A stretch of 8,378 bases of DNA from Bacillota bacterium (GCA_023393155.1 JAEWML010000086.1:1-8378), one strand, 5' to 3'. Shown: positions 1-6,588, numbered from the stretch's first letter. Made by a program: numbers and translations. Notes: generated by a model not told the origin, from the letters alone.

Positions 1-936
1 TTCTATGATAAGGGAGATGAAATCACCTATGAAAAAAACGGCGGGGACGTTTCCATGCAAGTGGTTGGCCGGTTCTGGAATAAGCAGATTTCCGCGTGCA
101 GCGATATCTATGCTAAAATCCGAAACATTGAATCCAGTGAGACGCTGACGGATGCACAAAAGCGGGAGAAGGTACGGGAGGCCAAGGCGGTTTTGAACGG
201 GATTCAGAAAAACGCGCTGGGCACAGTAGAGGTTTATCAAGATGCTGTCAAAAAGCATTTGAAGGGAACCTCGGACGATGCAGTGGATACCGCCTACCGG
301 GAGGCGAACCGGGAATGCTTCGGCGCGGAGTATGCCTTGCAGGTCTACAACAAAGACGTTTACGAAAAGGCACAGGCGGCCAATCGAGGCGGCGTCAGCT
401 ATTCCGACTTCTACGACTATTATTTTGCAACAAAAAAATATGAGCCCAAGGACGGAAAGAGCACAACTACGCAGAAACTGGAGTATCTAAAAAACGCTGG
501 ATTTTCAGATTCCACCAAAGCCGAACTTTATTTTGCAGACCTTGCCAGCGACAGCGATTTGCTTAAACAGGCGGCACTGGAAACGAGTGTTGGCATTACT
601 CCGGTACAATACTGGGAATATAAGGCTTCCACGGCTGGAATCAAAGCCGACACTGACGCGGCGGGAAAAAGCATCAGCGGGTCGAAAAAGGAGAAGGTGT
701 TGGATGCCATCCATAGACTTGATCTGACGGTGAAACAGAAAGATGCGCTGTACTATGCAAACGGCTGGTCCGCAAACACGCTTTCTGAAGCGCCGTGGTA
801 TGATATCATGCCACGGCTGAATGCGAGGCGGCGAACCTCCGGGAGCAGCGGAGGAAAGACTGGGACGGCGCTGGACAAGTATTCATTGGGAAAGTACAGT
901 CTGGATAAGTACGATATTATGCCGAAACTAAGGTGA
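1..936 (+). CDS. C-terminal part of a probable phage-derived large protein (5' end outside window)
   Basis: The frame is open from base 1 to tandem TGA codons (934-936 and 937-939), so the gene almost certainly begins upstream. The ATG at 55 has only a weak G-rich stretch before it. The visible 311 residues are hydrophilic, rich in Lys, Asp, Ala and Tyr, with no membrane segment, signal peptide or catalytic motif I can name. A stretch near the end, KEKVLDAIHRLDLTVKQKDA followed by LYYANGW and EAPW, resembles from memory the C-terminal segments of very large structural or polyvalent proteins in Clostridia prophages; this is recognition by pattern, not a database match. The tail carries short repeats (LDKYS, LGKYS, LDKYD, and YDIMP twice). 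Composition is less GC-rich than the genes to the right, which fits acquired DNA. Function is unknown; it could instead be another mobile-element protein. Confidence 0.6.
   Translation, partial: FYDKGDEITYEKNGGDVSMQVVGRFWNKQISACSDIYAKIRNIESSETLTDAQKREKVREAKAVLNGIQKNALGTVEVYQDAVKKHLKGTSDDAVDTAYREANRECFGAEYALQVYNKDVYEKAQAANRGGVSYSDFYDYYFATKKYEPKDGKSTTTQKLEYLKNAGFSDSTKAELYFADLASDSDLLKQAALETSVGITPVQYWEYKASTAGIKADTDAAGKSISGSKKEKVLDAIHRLDLTVKQKDALYYANGWSANTLSEAPWYDIMPRLNARRRTSGSSGGKTGTALDKYSLGKYSLDKYDIMPKLR
871..930 (+). repeat. Short in-frame peptide repeats at the C-terminus of the phage-like gene
   Basis: Codons 871-915 encode three consecutive five-residue units, LDKYS, LGKYS and LDKYD. The end of the protein (910-930) encodes YDIMPKL, and a near copy, YDIMPRL, lies at 799-819. 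The codons differ between copies (tat/tac, atc/att, cca/ccg), so the similarity is kept at protein level rather than being a recent DNA duplication. Confidence 0.6.
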
Positions 937-939
937 TGA

Positions 940-975
940 AAAAGCAGCGTCCCGAATATTAGGGACGCTGCTTTT
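940..975 (+). terminator. Intrinsic terminator after the phage-like gene
   Basis: A perfect 14-bp inverted repeat, aaaagcagcgtccc (940-953) and its complement (962-975), has an 8-base loop and an A-tract / T-tract pairing at the stem base. The stem begins just past the tandem TGA codons. The run of T after the stem is interrupted (cttttgttatt) but the hairpin is strong. It is nearly symmetrical, so it could also act on transcripts from the other side. Confidence 0.85.
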
Positions 976-987
976 GTTATTAAGGGA

Positions 988-1782
988 GTGGAAAAAGGAT
1001 GTAAACTACACTTCTTTAAAACTGCTCATTGTCATGACAAGGATTGTATCGAAGACCTGCGCTTCTATCCCAAGCTGCAGTATGTAGACGTTCTCAACCG
1101 CGCGGCTTCCCTGAAGGGCGGCTCCGCAAAGCTGCTGTATGTGTACGTAGACGTGGAACCGGTGACCTTCAACCGGGGCTGCTACACCGTCGACATGCGG
1201 TTTTTCTATCAGGTGACGCTCCAGGCATACCTGTGCACGCCAAGCCCCGTGACCGTGGAGGGTCTGTGCGTGTTCGACAAGCGCGTCCTGCTGTTCGGCA
1301 GCGAGGGCGGCGCTAGGGTCTTCTCCTCTGATACCTGCACCGTGGATAGCCAGTGCCTGCGCACCGGCAACGTACCCATCGCCGTGGTGGAAGCCGTCGA
1401 CCCGATTGTTTTGGACGCGAAGCTGGTGGATGTGTGCGGCTGCCGTCCCTGCGACTGTGACCTGTGCGAAATTCCGTCCTTCATCGGCGGCTATTTCGAC
1501 GGCGAGCTCAGCTCCGGAGAGGATGGGCGGAGGGTGTACGTCACTCTGGGCCAGTTCTCCATCGTGCGGCTGGAGAGGGATACCCAGTTGCTGATCCCTG
1601 TGTACGATTACTGCATGCCCCAGAAGGAGTGCTCCGGTTCCGGCGGCACCGACCCCGCTCAGGACCCCTGCGGCCTGTTCCGCAACATCAGCTTCCCTGT
1701 GGGCGAGTTCTTCCCGCCCAACACGGTCAACCGCTGCGAAACCTATGAGGAGACAAAAAACTGCTGCAAGTGCGGCAGGTAA
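988..1782 (+). CDS. Cysteine-rich conserved protein of unknown function
   Basis: The protein has 264 residues and 20 cysteines, including a dense cluster at residues 150-160 (CGCRPCDCDLC, spacing CxCxxCxCxxC), a C-terminal CCKCGR, and CHDKDC near the N-terminus. There is no signal peptide or membrane segment; the middle has alternating beta-like stretches such as YVYVDVEPV and VYVTLGQFSIV. From memory it resembles an uncharacterised family common in spore-forming Clostridia, but I cannot name it. Disulfide cross-linking, as in spore coat material, or metal binding are guesses from the cysteines and the neighbouring sporulation operon. The start is uncertain: GTG at 988 has the purine stretch aaggga directly against it, too close for a normal ribosome site, and the ATG at 999 is followed at once by TAA. 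The frame is open back to 940, through the hairpin. No promoter is visible, and the gene starts only 12 bases past a terminator. Confidence 0.75.
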   Translation: MEKGCKLHFFKTAHCHDKDCIEDLRFYPKLQYVDVLNRAASLKGGSAKLLYVYVDVEPVTFNRGCYTVDMRFFYQVTLQAYLCTPSPVTVEGLCVFDKRVLLFGSEGGARVFSSDTCTVDSQCLRTGNVPIAVVEAVDPIVLDAKLVDVCGCRPCDCDLCEIPSFIGGYFDGELSSGEDGRRVYVTLGQFSIVRLERDTQLLIPVYDYCMPQKECSGSGGTDPAQDPCGLFRNISFPVGEFFPPNTVNRCETYEETKNCCKCGR

Positions 1783-1786
1783 ATGC

Positions 1787-1825
1787 AAAAAGCGCCCGGT
1801 ATCCGAAAATACCGGGCGCTTTTTT
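1787..1825 (+). terminator. Intrinsic terminator after the cysteine-rich gene
   Basis: A perfect 16-bp inverted repeat, aaaaagcgcccggtat (1787-1802) and its complement (1810-1825 including the T-run), flanks a small loop centred on ccgaaa. It starts four bases after the TAA at 1780-1782 and isolates the cysteine-rich gene from spoIIIAA. Confidence 0.9.
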
Positions 1826-1840
1826 CCTTCAATTTTTCCG

Positions 1841-1869
1841 GCATAAAGGGGGACGGGCCTTCATATGGT
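1841..1869 (+). promoter_or_regulatory. Candidate sigma-E promoter of the spoIIIA operon
   Basis: GCATAAA at 1841-1847 and CATATGGT at 1862-1869 are separated by 14 bases. They resemble the -35 (GCATATT-like) and -10 (CATACAAT-like) elements of sigma-E promoters as known from B. subtilis, where spoIIIA is a mother-cell sigma-E operon. The pair lies between the terminator ending at 1825 and the ribosome site at 1882, the only space for a promoter here. The -10 match is imperfect. This is pattern inference only. Confidence 0.5.
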
Positions 1870-1895
1870 TGGGTATCGGACAAGGAGGAGCGGAG

Positions 1896-2801
1896 ATGAA
1901 GGAACGGGATGAGATTGCCAGATACCGGCAGGCGGCTGCCTTTCTGCCGGTGCGGCTGCGCAAGCTGGCGGAAACGCTGCCGGGAGAAAAAAAGGTTGTG
2001 GCGGAGGAATTTCGTCTTCGGACAGGCAGGCCCATGACGGTTCTGCTGCCCGAGGGGGAAAGCAGTCCGTGGGGTTCCGAGCCGCCGGTGGAGCCGGAGG
2101 AGCTGGAAACGCTGTGCGATTTGGGCGCCGAATTTTCCCGTTATGCCGCCGCCGAAACACTGCGGGAGGGATTTTTGCCCGTGCGGGGCGGCTTTCGCAT
2201 CGGTTTTTGCGGCTCCGCCGTGATGAAGGGCGGGGTGTGCACAAACCTGACGGATTTGTCCTCCGCCAACGTGCGGATTGCCCGGGAAAAGACAGGCATT
2301 GCAGAGGAGCTTTCAGAGCGGCTTTTATCCGGCGGCGAGTTTAAGAGCACGCTGCTTCTCTCTCCGCCGGGAGGGGGAAAAACCACGCTGCTGCGGGATT
2401 TGATTCGCTGTGCCTCCCGGGAGGGACTGCGGGTGGGCCTTGCGGACGAGCGGGGAGAGGTGGCGGTCTGCTACCGGGGGCGGCCCCAGATGGACGTTGG
2501 CCCCTGCACCGACGTGTTGGACGGCTGCCCGAAGGCCGCTGCTATTCCCATGCTGCTGCGAACTATGAATCCCCAGATTGTGGCCGCCGACGAGATTACG
2601 GCGGAGGAGGACATCCGGGCCATGACCATGGCTGCGGGCTGCGGTGTGAGGCTGCTGGCCACCGTCCACGCAGCCGATGTGGAAGAGCTTTCGCAAAGGC
2701 CGCTGTACCGGCAGCTTTTGGAGACAAAGGTGTTTTGCCGCGCGGTGTGTATCCGGCGGACCGCCGAGGGGCGGAGCTATGAAGTGGAGGAGCTTTCGTG
2801 A
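1896..2801 (+). CDS. spoIIIAA: Stage III sporulation protein AA (secretion-type ATPase)
   Basis: This is the ATPase of the SpoIIIA-SpoIIQ channel, related to secretion and pilus ATPases and acting on the mother-cell side of the outer forespore membrane. The 301 residues match the family's usual size of about 300. Walker A is PPGGGKTT at residues 157-164, Walker B is IVAADE at 228-233, and a conserved ATVHA stretch follows. The region GFRIGFCGSAV before the ATPase core is also typical. I chose ATG 1896 because a full aaggagg (1882-1888) sits 7 bases upstream; the frame is open to 1770, but that extension crosses the terminator and promoter and is not credible. It is the first gene of the operon and its stop overlaps the next start by 4 bases. 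Confidence 0.96.
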   Translation: MKERDEIARYRQAAAFLPVRLRKLAETLPGEKKVVAEEFRLRTGRPMTVLLPEGESSPWGSEPPVEPEELETLCDLGAEFSRYAAAETLREGFLPVRGGFRIGFCGSAVMKGGVCTNLTDLSSANVRIAREKTGIAEELSERLLSGGEFKSTLLLSPPGGGKTTLLRDLIRCASREGLRVGLADERGEVAVCYRGRPQMDVGPCTDVLDGCPKAAAIPMLLRTMNPQIVAADEITAEEDIRAMTMAAGCGVRLLATVHAADVEELSQRPLYRQLLETKVFCRAVCIRRTAEGRSYEVEELS

Positions 2802-3295
2802 AGGTACTGGGCAGTTTGCTGCTGCTGCTGGGCTTTGGCGCAATCTGGCTGGGAGAGCTGCGCCGACGGCAGCGGGAAACGGAGACGCTGGACGAGCTGA
2901 TCGCCGCACTGGAGGAACTCTCCGCCGGTATCCGCCTGACCCGCACGCCCCTGCCCCGGCTTTTGCGGCAGTTGGGCCGGTCCCGGCGAAGCGGGGACGT
3001 GAAGGCATGGCTGACGGGGGCGGCAGAGTCGCTGGAGCGGGGAGAGCCGCTGCGCCCCGCGTGGGAGAATGCCTGCCGCCGTCTTCCAATAGAGGACGAC
3101 GCACGGGAAATTGTTGCCGGATTGGGGTACAAGCTGTCGGGCGACGAAGTGGAAATTTGTAATGGAATATCGCTTTCCACAGACTGGCTTAGAAAGAGAG
3201 CGGAAGAACGGAGAAAGGAAAAACGGGATTGCTTCAGGCAGACCACGGCGGTCTGCTTTTCCGCCGCCGCGCTGCTGCTGATTCTCCTGCTGTGA
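2798..3295 (+). CDS. spoIIIAB: Stage III sporulation protein AB
   Basis: This membrane component of the SpoIIIA complex is distantly related to the GspF/PilC platform proteins of secretion systems, and is thought to work with the SpoIIIAA ATPase. It has 165 residues, close to the B. subtilis protein of about 170. The layout is the expected one: an N-terminal hydrophobic helix (roughly residues 3-18), a charged helical cytoplasmic region containing LIAALEELSAGIRL and ERGEPLRPAWENAC, and a C-terminal hydrophobic helix (about 148-165). The GTG start lies inside the end of spoIIIAA, sharing GTGA (2798-2801), which suggests coupled translation. Confidence 0.93.
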   Translation: MKVLGSLLLLLGFGAIWLGELRRRQRETETLDELIAALEELSAGIRLTRTPLPRLLRQLGRSRRSGDVKAWLTGAAESLERGEPLRPAWENACRRLPIEDDAREIVAGLGYKLSGDEVEICNGISLSTDWLRKRAEERRKEKRDCFRQTTAVCFSAAALLLILLL

Positions 3296-3320
3296 AGGAT
3301 ATACGAAAGGAATATTTACC

Positions 3321-3515
3321 ATGGACGTTGATTTGATCTTTCGGATTGCTGCCATCGGCATTCTGGTTGCGGTGCTGAACCAGCTCCTCGTGCGCTCCGG
3401 ACGGGAGGAGCAAGCCATGATGACGACTCTGGCGGGTCTGGTGGTGGTTTTGATGATGATGGTGCGGCAGATCAGCGATCTGTTTGAGCTCATTAAGACG
3501 CTGTTTGGCTTTTAA
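3321..3515 (+). CDS. spoIIIAC: Stage III sporulation protein AC
   Basis: This small integral membrane part of the SpoIIIA channel has 64 residues (B. subtilis protein about 68). It consists of two hydrophobic helices, about residues 5-23 and 33-50, joined by a short polar loop, LLVRSGREEQA, and ends in an amphipathic tail. The opening MDVDLIFRIAAIGI is typical of the family. A purine stretch, gaaagg (3305-3310), lies about 10 bases before the ATG. The 25-base gap after spoIIIAB is the widest between neighbouring genes in the first half of the operon. It ends in TAATG, overlapping one base with a possible spoIIIAD start. Confidence 0.94.
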   Translation: MDVDLIFRIAAIGILVAVLNQLLVRSGREEQAMMTTLAGLVVVLMMMVRQISDLFELIKTLFGF

Positions 3516-3904
3516 TGGGACAGGTCATGCAGATTACGCTGGTGTGCGTGGTGACGGCGCTGCTGGCGGCGGCGGTGCGCCGGGGCGCGCCGGAGGCGGC
3601 TTTGCTGCTGGGACTGGCCGCCGCCGTGGCGGCGGTGCTGGCCCTGTCCGAAAGCCTGCGGAGCCTGATGGATTTTTTCGCGGAGCTCACCGCCCGGACC
3701 GGAGTATCCAACGAGCTGTTTGTGCCGCTTTACAAAACCGTGGGCATTGCGCTGGTGGTGAAGATTGGAAGCGGACTGTGCAAGGATGCGGGGGCGGCGG
3801 CGCTGTCCTCCGCCGTGGAGATTGCGGGGGCGGTGTGCGCCTTGCTGGCGGCGCTGCCGCTGCTGCAAAAGGCGATGGACGTCCTGCTGGAGCTGATGGG
3901 ATGA
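3515..3904 (+). CDS. spoIIIAD: Stage III sporulation protein AD
   Basis: This polytopic membrane protein of the SpoIIIA channel is homologous to SpoIIIAC over part of its length. It has 129 residues (B. subtilis about 133), with hydrophobic helices near residues 5-22, 25-45, 73-88 and 100-120, and the family-like segment VKIGSGLCKDAGAAALSSAV with the conserved KDAG. Two starts are possible. ATG 3515 shares a base with the spoIIIAC stop (TAATG) and would allow coupling, but has no ribosome site. ATG 3527 has GGGA five bases upstream and gives an N-terminus, MQITLV, closer to what I recall for homologues. I give the longer form and cannot decide between them. Confidence 0.93.
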   Translation: MGQVMQITLVCVVTALLAAAVRRGAPEAALLLGLAAAVAAVLALSESLRSLMDFFAELTARTGVSNELFVPLYKTVGIALVVKIGSGLCKDAGAAALSSAVEIAGAVCALLAALPLLQKAMDVLLELMG

Positions 3905-4974
3905 AACGATGGCTGCTTGCGCTGCTTCTGGCGCTGCTGGTTACCGTGCCAGTTTCCGCCGCCGAGATGCCGGACGAGCTTTGGGACGCCCTGCCGGAGG
4001 GGACGGAGTCAATTTTGGAAAACACGGACCTGTCCGGCGCGGACCCTCTGGGCGGGGGCGCGGCCCAGATTTTTCAGAATCTCATGGGACAGGCAAAGTC
4101 CGTTCTGCTCCATCGGCTGCGGGGCGCCGTCAGCATTTTGCTGGTGGCGCTGCTGTGCGGCGCGGTGGAAGGCTTTTCCCAGACAGCCGGGGGAACGGGG
4201 CCCAGGCTGGTGTTGGCGGCGGGGGCGCTGTCGGTGACGCTGCTGGCGGCGGGAAGCTTTGAAAGCCTGATCGGCATGGGCGGCGGGACCATTCAGGAGC
4301 TGAACGAATTTGCAAGGGTTTTGCTGCCGGTGCTGGCGGCGGCCACGGCCGTCAGCGGTTCCATCACCACCGCCACGGTGCAGCAGATAACGGCGGTGCT
4401 GTTTACGGGGTTGCTTTTGAAGCTGATTCAGGAGCTGCTGCTGCCGCTGACATATCTTTACATCGGAACGCTTACCGCCGCCGCGTGTCTTCCCGGCGGG
4501 CGGCTGGGGAATATCGCGGAGGCGCTGCGCAAGTGCATCTCATGGATTTTGTGCGGCTCGCTGACGGCGTTTACCCTGTATCTCTCCATCGCCCACGTTA
4601 TCTCCGGCGCGACGGACGCCACGGCGGTAAAGCTGGCCAGCTCTGCGGTTGCCGGAATGGTGCCTGTGGTGGGAAGCATTATCGCCGAGGCGGCGGAAAC
4701 GGTGCTGGCCGGAGCGGGAATGCTGAAAAACGCCATCGGCATTTTTGGAACGCTGGCGGTGCTGGCAGCCTGTGCGTGGCCCTTTCTGCATTTGGGCATT
4801 CAATATCTTTTGTACAAGCTTGCCGGCTTTTTGGCGGGAGTTATCGGTTCGCCGGAGCTGTGCAAGCTCATCGACGGCCTTGGCAGCGCCTTCGGGCTGG
4901 TGCTGGGAATGACGGGAGCCAGCGCGCTGCTGCTGCTGATCGCGATTTTGTCCTCTGTGGCGGCGGTCGCGTGA
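3901..4974 (+). CDS. spoIIIAE: Stage III sporulation protein AE
   Basis: This is the large polytopic membrane protein of the SpoIIIA complex in the outer forespore membrane. It has 357 residues, somewhat shorter than the B. subtilis protein of about 400. The N-terminus looks like a signal peptide: MKRW, a leucine-rich core, then VSA before AEMPDELW, with likely cleavage near residue 20. Hydrophobic segments follow at about residues 74-92, 102-118, 140-155, 163-197, 212-234, 280-316 and 334-357. The stretch GMVPVVGSIIAEAAETVLAG is strongly reminiscent of the family. ATG 3901 overlaps the spoIIIAD stop as ATGA (3901-3904). The frame is open upstream to 3484, but that part is only the out-of-frame shadow of spoIIIAD. 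Confidence 0.95.
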   Translation: MKRWLLALLLALLVTVPVSAAEMPDELWDALPEGTESILENTDLSGADPLGGGAAQIFQNLMGQAKSVLLHRLRGAVSILLVALLCGAVEGFSQTAGGTGPRLVLAAGALSVTLLAAGSFESLIGMGGGTIQELNEFARVLLPVLAAATAVSGSITTATVQQITAVLFTGLLLKLIQELLLPLTYLYIGTLTAAACLPGGRLGNIAEALRKCISWILCGSLTAFTLYLSIAHVISGATDATAVKLASSAVAGMVPVVGSIIAEAAETVLAGAGMLKNAIGIFGTLAVLAACAWPFLHLGIQYLLYKLAGFLAGVIGSPELCKLIDGLGSAFGLVLGMTGASALLLLIAILSSVAAVA

Positions 4975-4990
4975 AAGGGGGAGAGACGCA

Positions 4991-5467
4991 ATGATTGAGG
5001 CAATCAGAGGCTGGATTATTTCCGTGGCGGCGGCGGCCTTTCTGGTTTCTTTGTCCCAAAGCCTGATTCCAGAGGGGACGGTGCGGAAAATCGCGGGCTT
5101 TGCGGGGGGTCTGGTGCTGCTGCTGGTGATGCTGAAGCCTTTCCCGGGGGTGGATGTGAGCGGTCTGGAGCTGGGCTATGAAGACTATGCCATGGAAATC
5201 CAGCAGCGCCAGACGGAGCTGAAGGAGCAGAGCAATCAGACGATGGGAGAACTCATAGCGGAGAAGACGGAAGCATATATTTTGGACAAAGCCGCTGCGC
5301 TGGGGATTTCATGCACCGTCCGGGTGCTGATGGAGCCGGGAAAGGACGGCACGCCCGTTCCGGCGGGCGCGGAGCTGACCGGGGAGAAATCGGACGCGCT
5401 GGCGGACTATATGGAGCGGGAGCTGGGAATTCCAAAGGAGAGGCAGGTCTATCATGAAACAGGCTGA
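4991..5467 (+). CDS. spoIIIAF: Stage III sporulation protein AF
   Basis: This SpoIIIA channel component is anchored in the outer forespore membrane, with a soluble domain that in the known family has a ring-building fold. It has 158 residues, clearly shorter than the B. subtilis protein of about 206. Two hydrophobic helices (about residues 7-25 and 33-49) open the protein, with the family-like LIPEGTVRKIAGFAGGLVLL between and within them, followed by a charged, helical and beta-like domain. A G-rich ribosome site, aggggga (4976-4982), precedes ATG 4991 at good spacing, 16 bases after spoIIIAE. The 3' end overlaps spoIIIAG by 14 bases. Confidence 0.9.
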   Translation: MIEAIRGWIISVAAAAFLVSLSQSLIPEGTVRKIAGFAGGLVLLLVMLKPFPGVDVSGLELGYEDYAMEIQQRQTELKEQSNQTMGELIAEKTEAYILDKAAALGISCTVRVLMEPGKDGTPVPAGAELTGEKSDALADYMERELGIPKERQVYHETG

Positions 5468-5963
5468 GACGGTGAAAAAGCTCTGGAACCGTTGGAAATA
5501 CGCGGTTCTGGTGGCGGCGGCGGGCGTGGCGCTGCTTTTGCTGCCCTCCGGGAACGAAAAAAGCGCCGACACGGTCCCGGAGGAGCGCATACAGGACGCG
5601 GTGCAGGAAACGCAGGCGAATATGGAGAAGATTCTGACGAAAATTGACGGCGTGGGCGAGCTGCACCTCATGCTGACGGCGGATACGGGCACGGAGCGCA
5701 GTCTGGCGCAGGACACGGATTTGCGTTATAGCGGAGACACTGCCGCGCCCACGGATTATCAGCGAAAAAGCGAAACGGTGCTTGCGGGAAAAAGCGGCGC
5801 GCAGGAGCCGGTGGTGACGGGGACCCGCTGCCCTACATTTCGGGGCGCGCTGGTGGTATGCCAGGGCGCGGGAGACGCACAGGTGCGTCTGGCGGTGACG
5901 GCCGCAGTGGCCGCGCTGACGGGCCTGGGCTCGGATCGGATTACGGTGGTTAAATGTCAGTGA
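5454..5963 (+). CDS. spoIIIAG: Stage III sporulation protein AG (ring-forming channel protein)
   Basis: In B. subtilis SpoIIIAG assembles into a large ring in the intermembrane space and is a core part of the channel. Here it has 169 residues, against about 229 there. A single hydrophobic anchor lies at about residues 17-33 (YAVLVAAAGVALLLLP), followed by a linker and the two halves of the ring-building fold: residues 57-78 (MEKILTKIDGVGELHLML) and 129-169 (FRGALVVCQGA to the end, with TGLGSDRITVV). The region between them, about residues 80-128, is the polar insert that forms a beta-barrel part in the known structure, and appears compact here. A purine stretch, aaaggagagg (5434-5443), precedes ATG 5454, and the start lies inside the end of spoIIIAF. 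Confidence 0.93.
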   Translation: MKQAETVKKLWNRWKYAVLVAAAGVALLLLPSGNEKSADTVPEERIQDAVQETQANMEKILTKIDGVGELHLMLTADTGTERSLAQDTDLRYSGDTAAPTDYQRKSETVLAGKSGAQEPVVTGTRCPTFRGALVVCQGAGDAQVRLAVTAAVAALTGLGSDRITVVKCQ

Positions 5964-5986
5964 TAATTTGGAGGAGGAAGCGGAAC

Positions 5987-6556
5987 ATGAGAGGAAACTG
6001 GAAACGCTATACCGTGGTGGTGACCATGCTGGTACTGATCTGTGCGGCGGCGGCACTGAACTGGCAGGCGACGCAGAACGCCGCCCCGGCGGAGGCCGGA
6101 AGCTCCGGGCAGTCGGGCGGAAAGCTGCTGGGCGAGGCAGCCCTCGTCTCCGGCGGAGACGGCTCCGCCGCGCCGGTGGACGAGACGGGGGTTTACACGG
6201 GGTCGGATTATTTTGCCTCCGCCCGCCTGACCCGCCAGCAGGCACGGGATTCCGCCGTGTCGCTGCTGCAGCAGGCCGCGGAGGAGGACGGCGCGTCTCA
6301 GGGGGCGCTTGACCAGGCGGCAGAGGGCATTCAGGCCATGGCGCAGTTCACCATGGCGGAGGCGCAGATTGAGAATCTGGTGACGGCCAAGGGCTATGCC
6401 GACTGCGTGGCGTTTATGAGCGCGGACAGTCTCAGCGTGGTGGTGTCCACCGCCAGCGGAGAGCTTGCAGATACCGACGTGGCGAAAATCACCGACATCG
6501 CCATGACGGAAACGGGCTATCCCGCCGGAAATATCAAGATCATGGCGGCAAATTAG
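5987..6556 (+). CDS. spoIIIAH: Stage III sporulation protein AH (SpoIIQ-binding channel protein)
   Basis: SpoIIIAH is the mother-cell membrane protein whose external domain binds SpoIIQ from the forespore, locking the channel together. It has 189 residues (B. subtilis about 218). It opens with a basic stretch, MRGNWKRY, and one hydrophobic helix (about residues 9-25), then a low-complexity Ala/Gly/Ser linker, a helical region with repeated QA and EA pairs (about 75-125), and a C-terminal ring-building domain from about residue 136 (GYADCVAFMSADSLSVVV) to the end. I chose ATG 5987 because ggaggagg (5970-5977) lies 9 bases upstream; an in-frame ATG at 5954 lies inside spoIIIAG and lacks such a site. 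It is the last gene of the operon. Confidence 0.93.
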   Translation: MRGNWKRYTVVVTMLVLICAAAALNWQATQNAAPAEAGSSGQSGGKLLGEAALVSGGDGSAAPVDETGVYTGSDYFASARLTRQQARDSAVSLLQQAAEEDGASQGALDQAAEGIQAMAQFTMAEAQIENLVTAKGYADCVAFMSADSLSVVVSTASGELADTDVAKITDIAMTETGYPAGNIKIMAAN

Positions 6557-6559
6557 CTG

Positions 6560-6588
6560 TTGTATTTTTTAAAGAAGCATGGTAAACT
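6560..6588 (+). promoter_or_regulatory. Candidate vegetative (sigma-A type) promoter before the Asp23 gene
   Basis: TTGTAT at 6560-6565 and TAAACT at 6583-6588 are separated by exactly 17 bases, and TG at 6580-6581 makes an extended -10 box. Neither hexamer is perfect (3 of 6 and 4 of 6), but spacing and the TG support the call. The local sequence is much more AT-rich than its surroundings and lies just after the spoIIIAH stop, so Asp23, nusB and perhaps xseA can be made during growth, independently of sporulation. Confidence 0.6.

Noticed and set aside
934..990. Stop-codon read-through fusing the phage-like gene to the cysteine-rich gene, since both use the same frame and it stays open after the tandem TGA
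   Set aside because: Two consecutive TGA codons and a strong terminator stand between them, and the proteins look unrelated in origin; shared frame is likely chance.
1006..1788. Long open frame on the - strand (260 codons) opposite the cysteine-rich gene
   Set aside because: It mirrors the + strand gene in GC-rich DNA, is rich in His, Ala and Gly with no recognisable domain, and the + strand protein has coherent cysteine motifs and its own terminator.
1770..1895. Upstream extension of spoIIIAA to 1770
   Set aside because: It would cross the cysteine-rich gene's stop, a terminator and the candidate promoter; ATG 1896 has an excellent ribosome site and fits the family length.
2817..2831. CTG triplet run in spoIIIAB, and similar runs in other spoIIIA genes
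   Set aside because: These encode leucine-rich membrane helices; the run follows from codon preference, not from a functional DNA repeat.
3484..3900. Upstream extension of the spoIIIAE reading frame
   Set aside because: It is the shifted frame of spoIIIAD, Gly/Arg-rich without structure; the ATG at 3901 gives a proper signal peptide and a typical ATGA overlap.
5253..6245. Long open frame on the - strand (330 codons) opposite spoIIIAF, spoIIIAG and spoIIIAH
   Set aside because: Arg, Pro and Ser-rich composition typical of an antisense shadow in GC-rich coding DNA; the + strand genes are clear family members.
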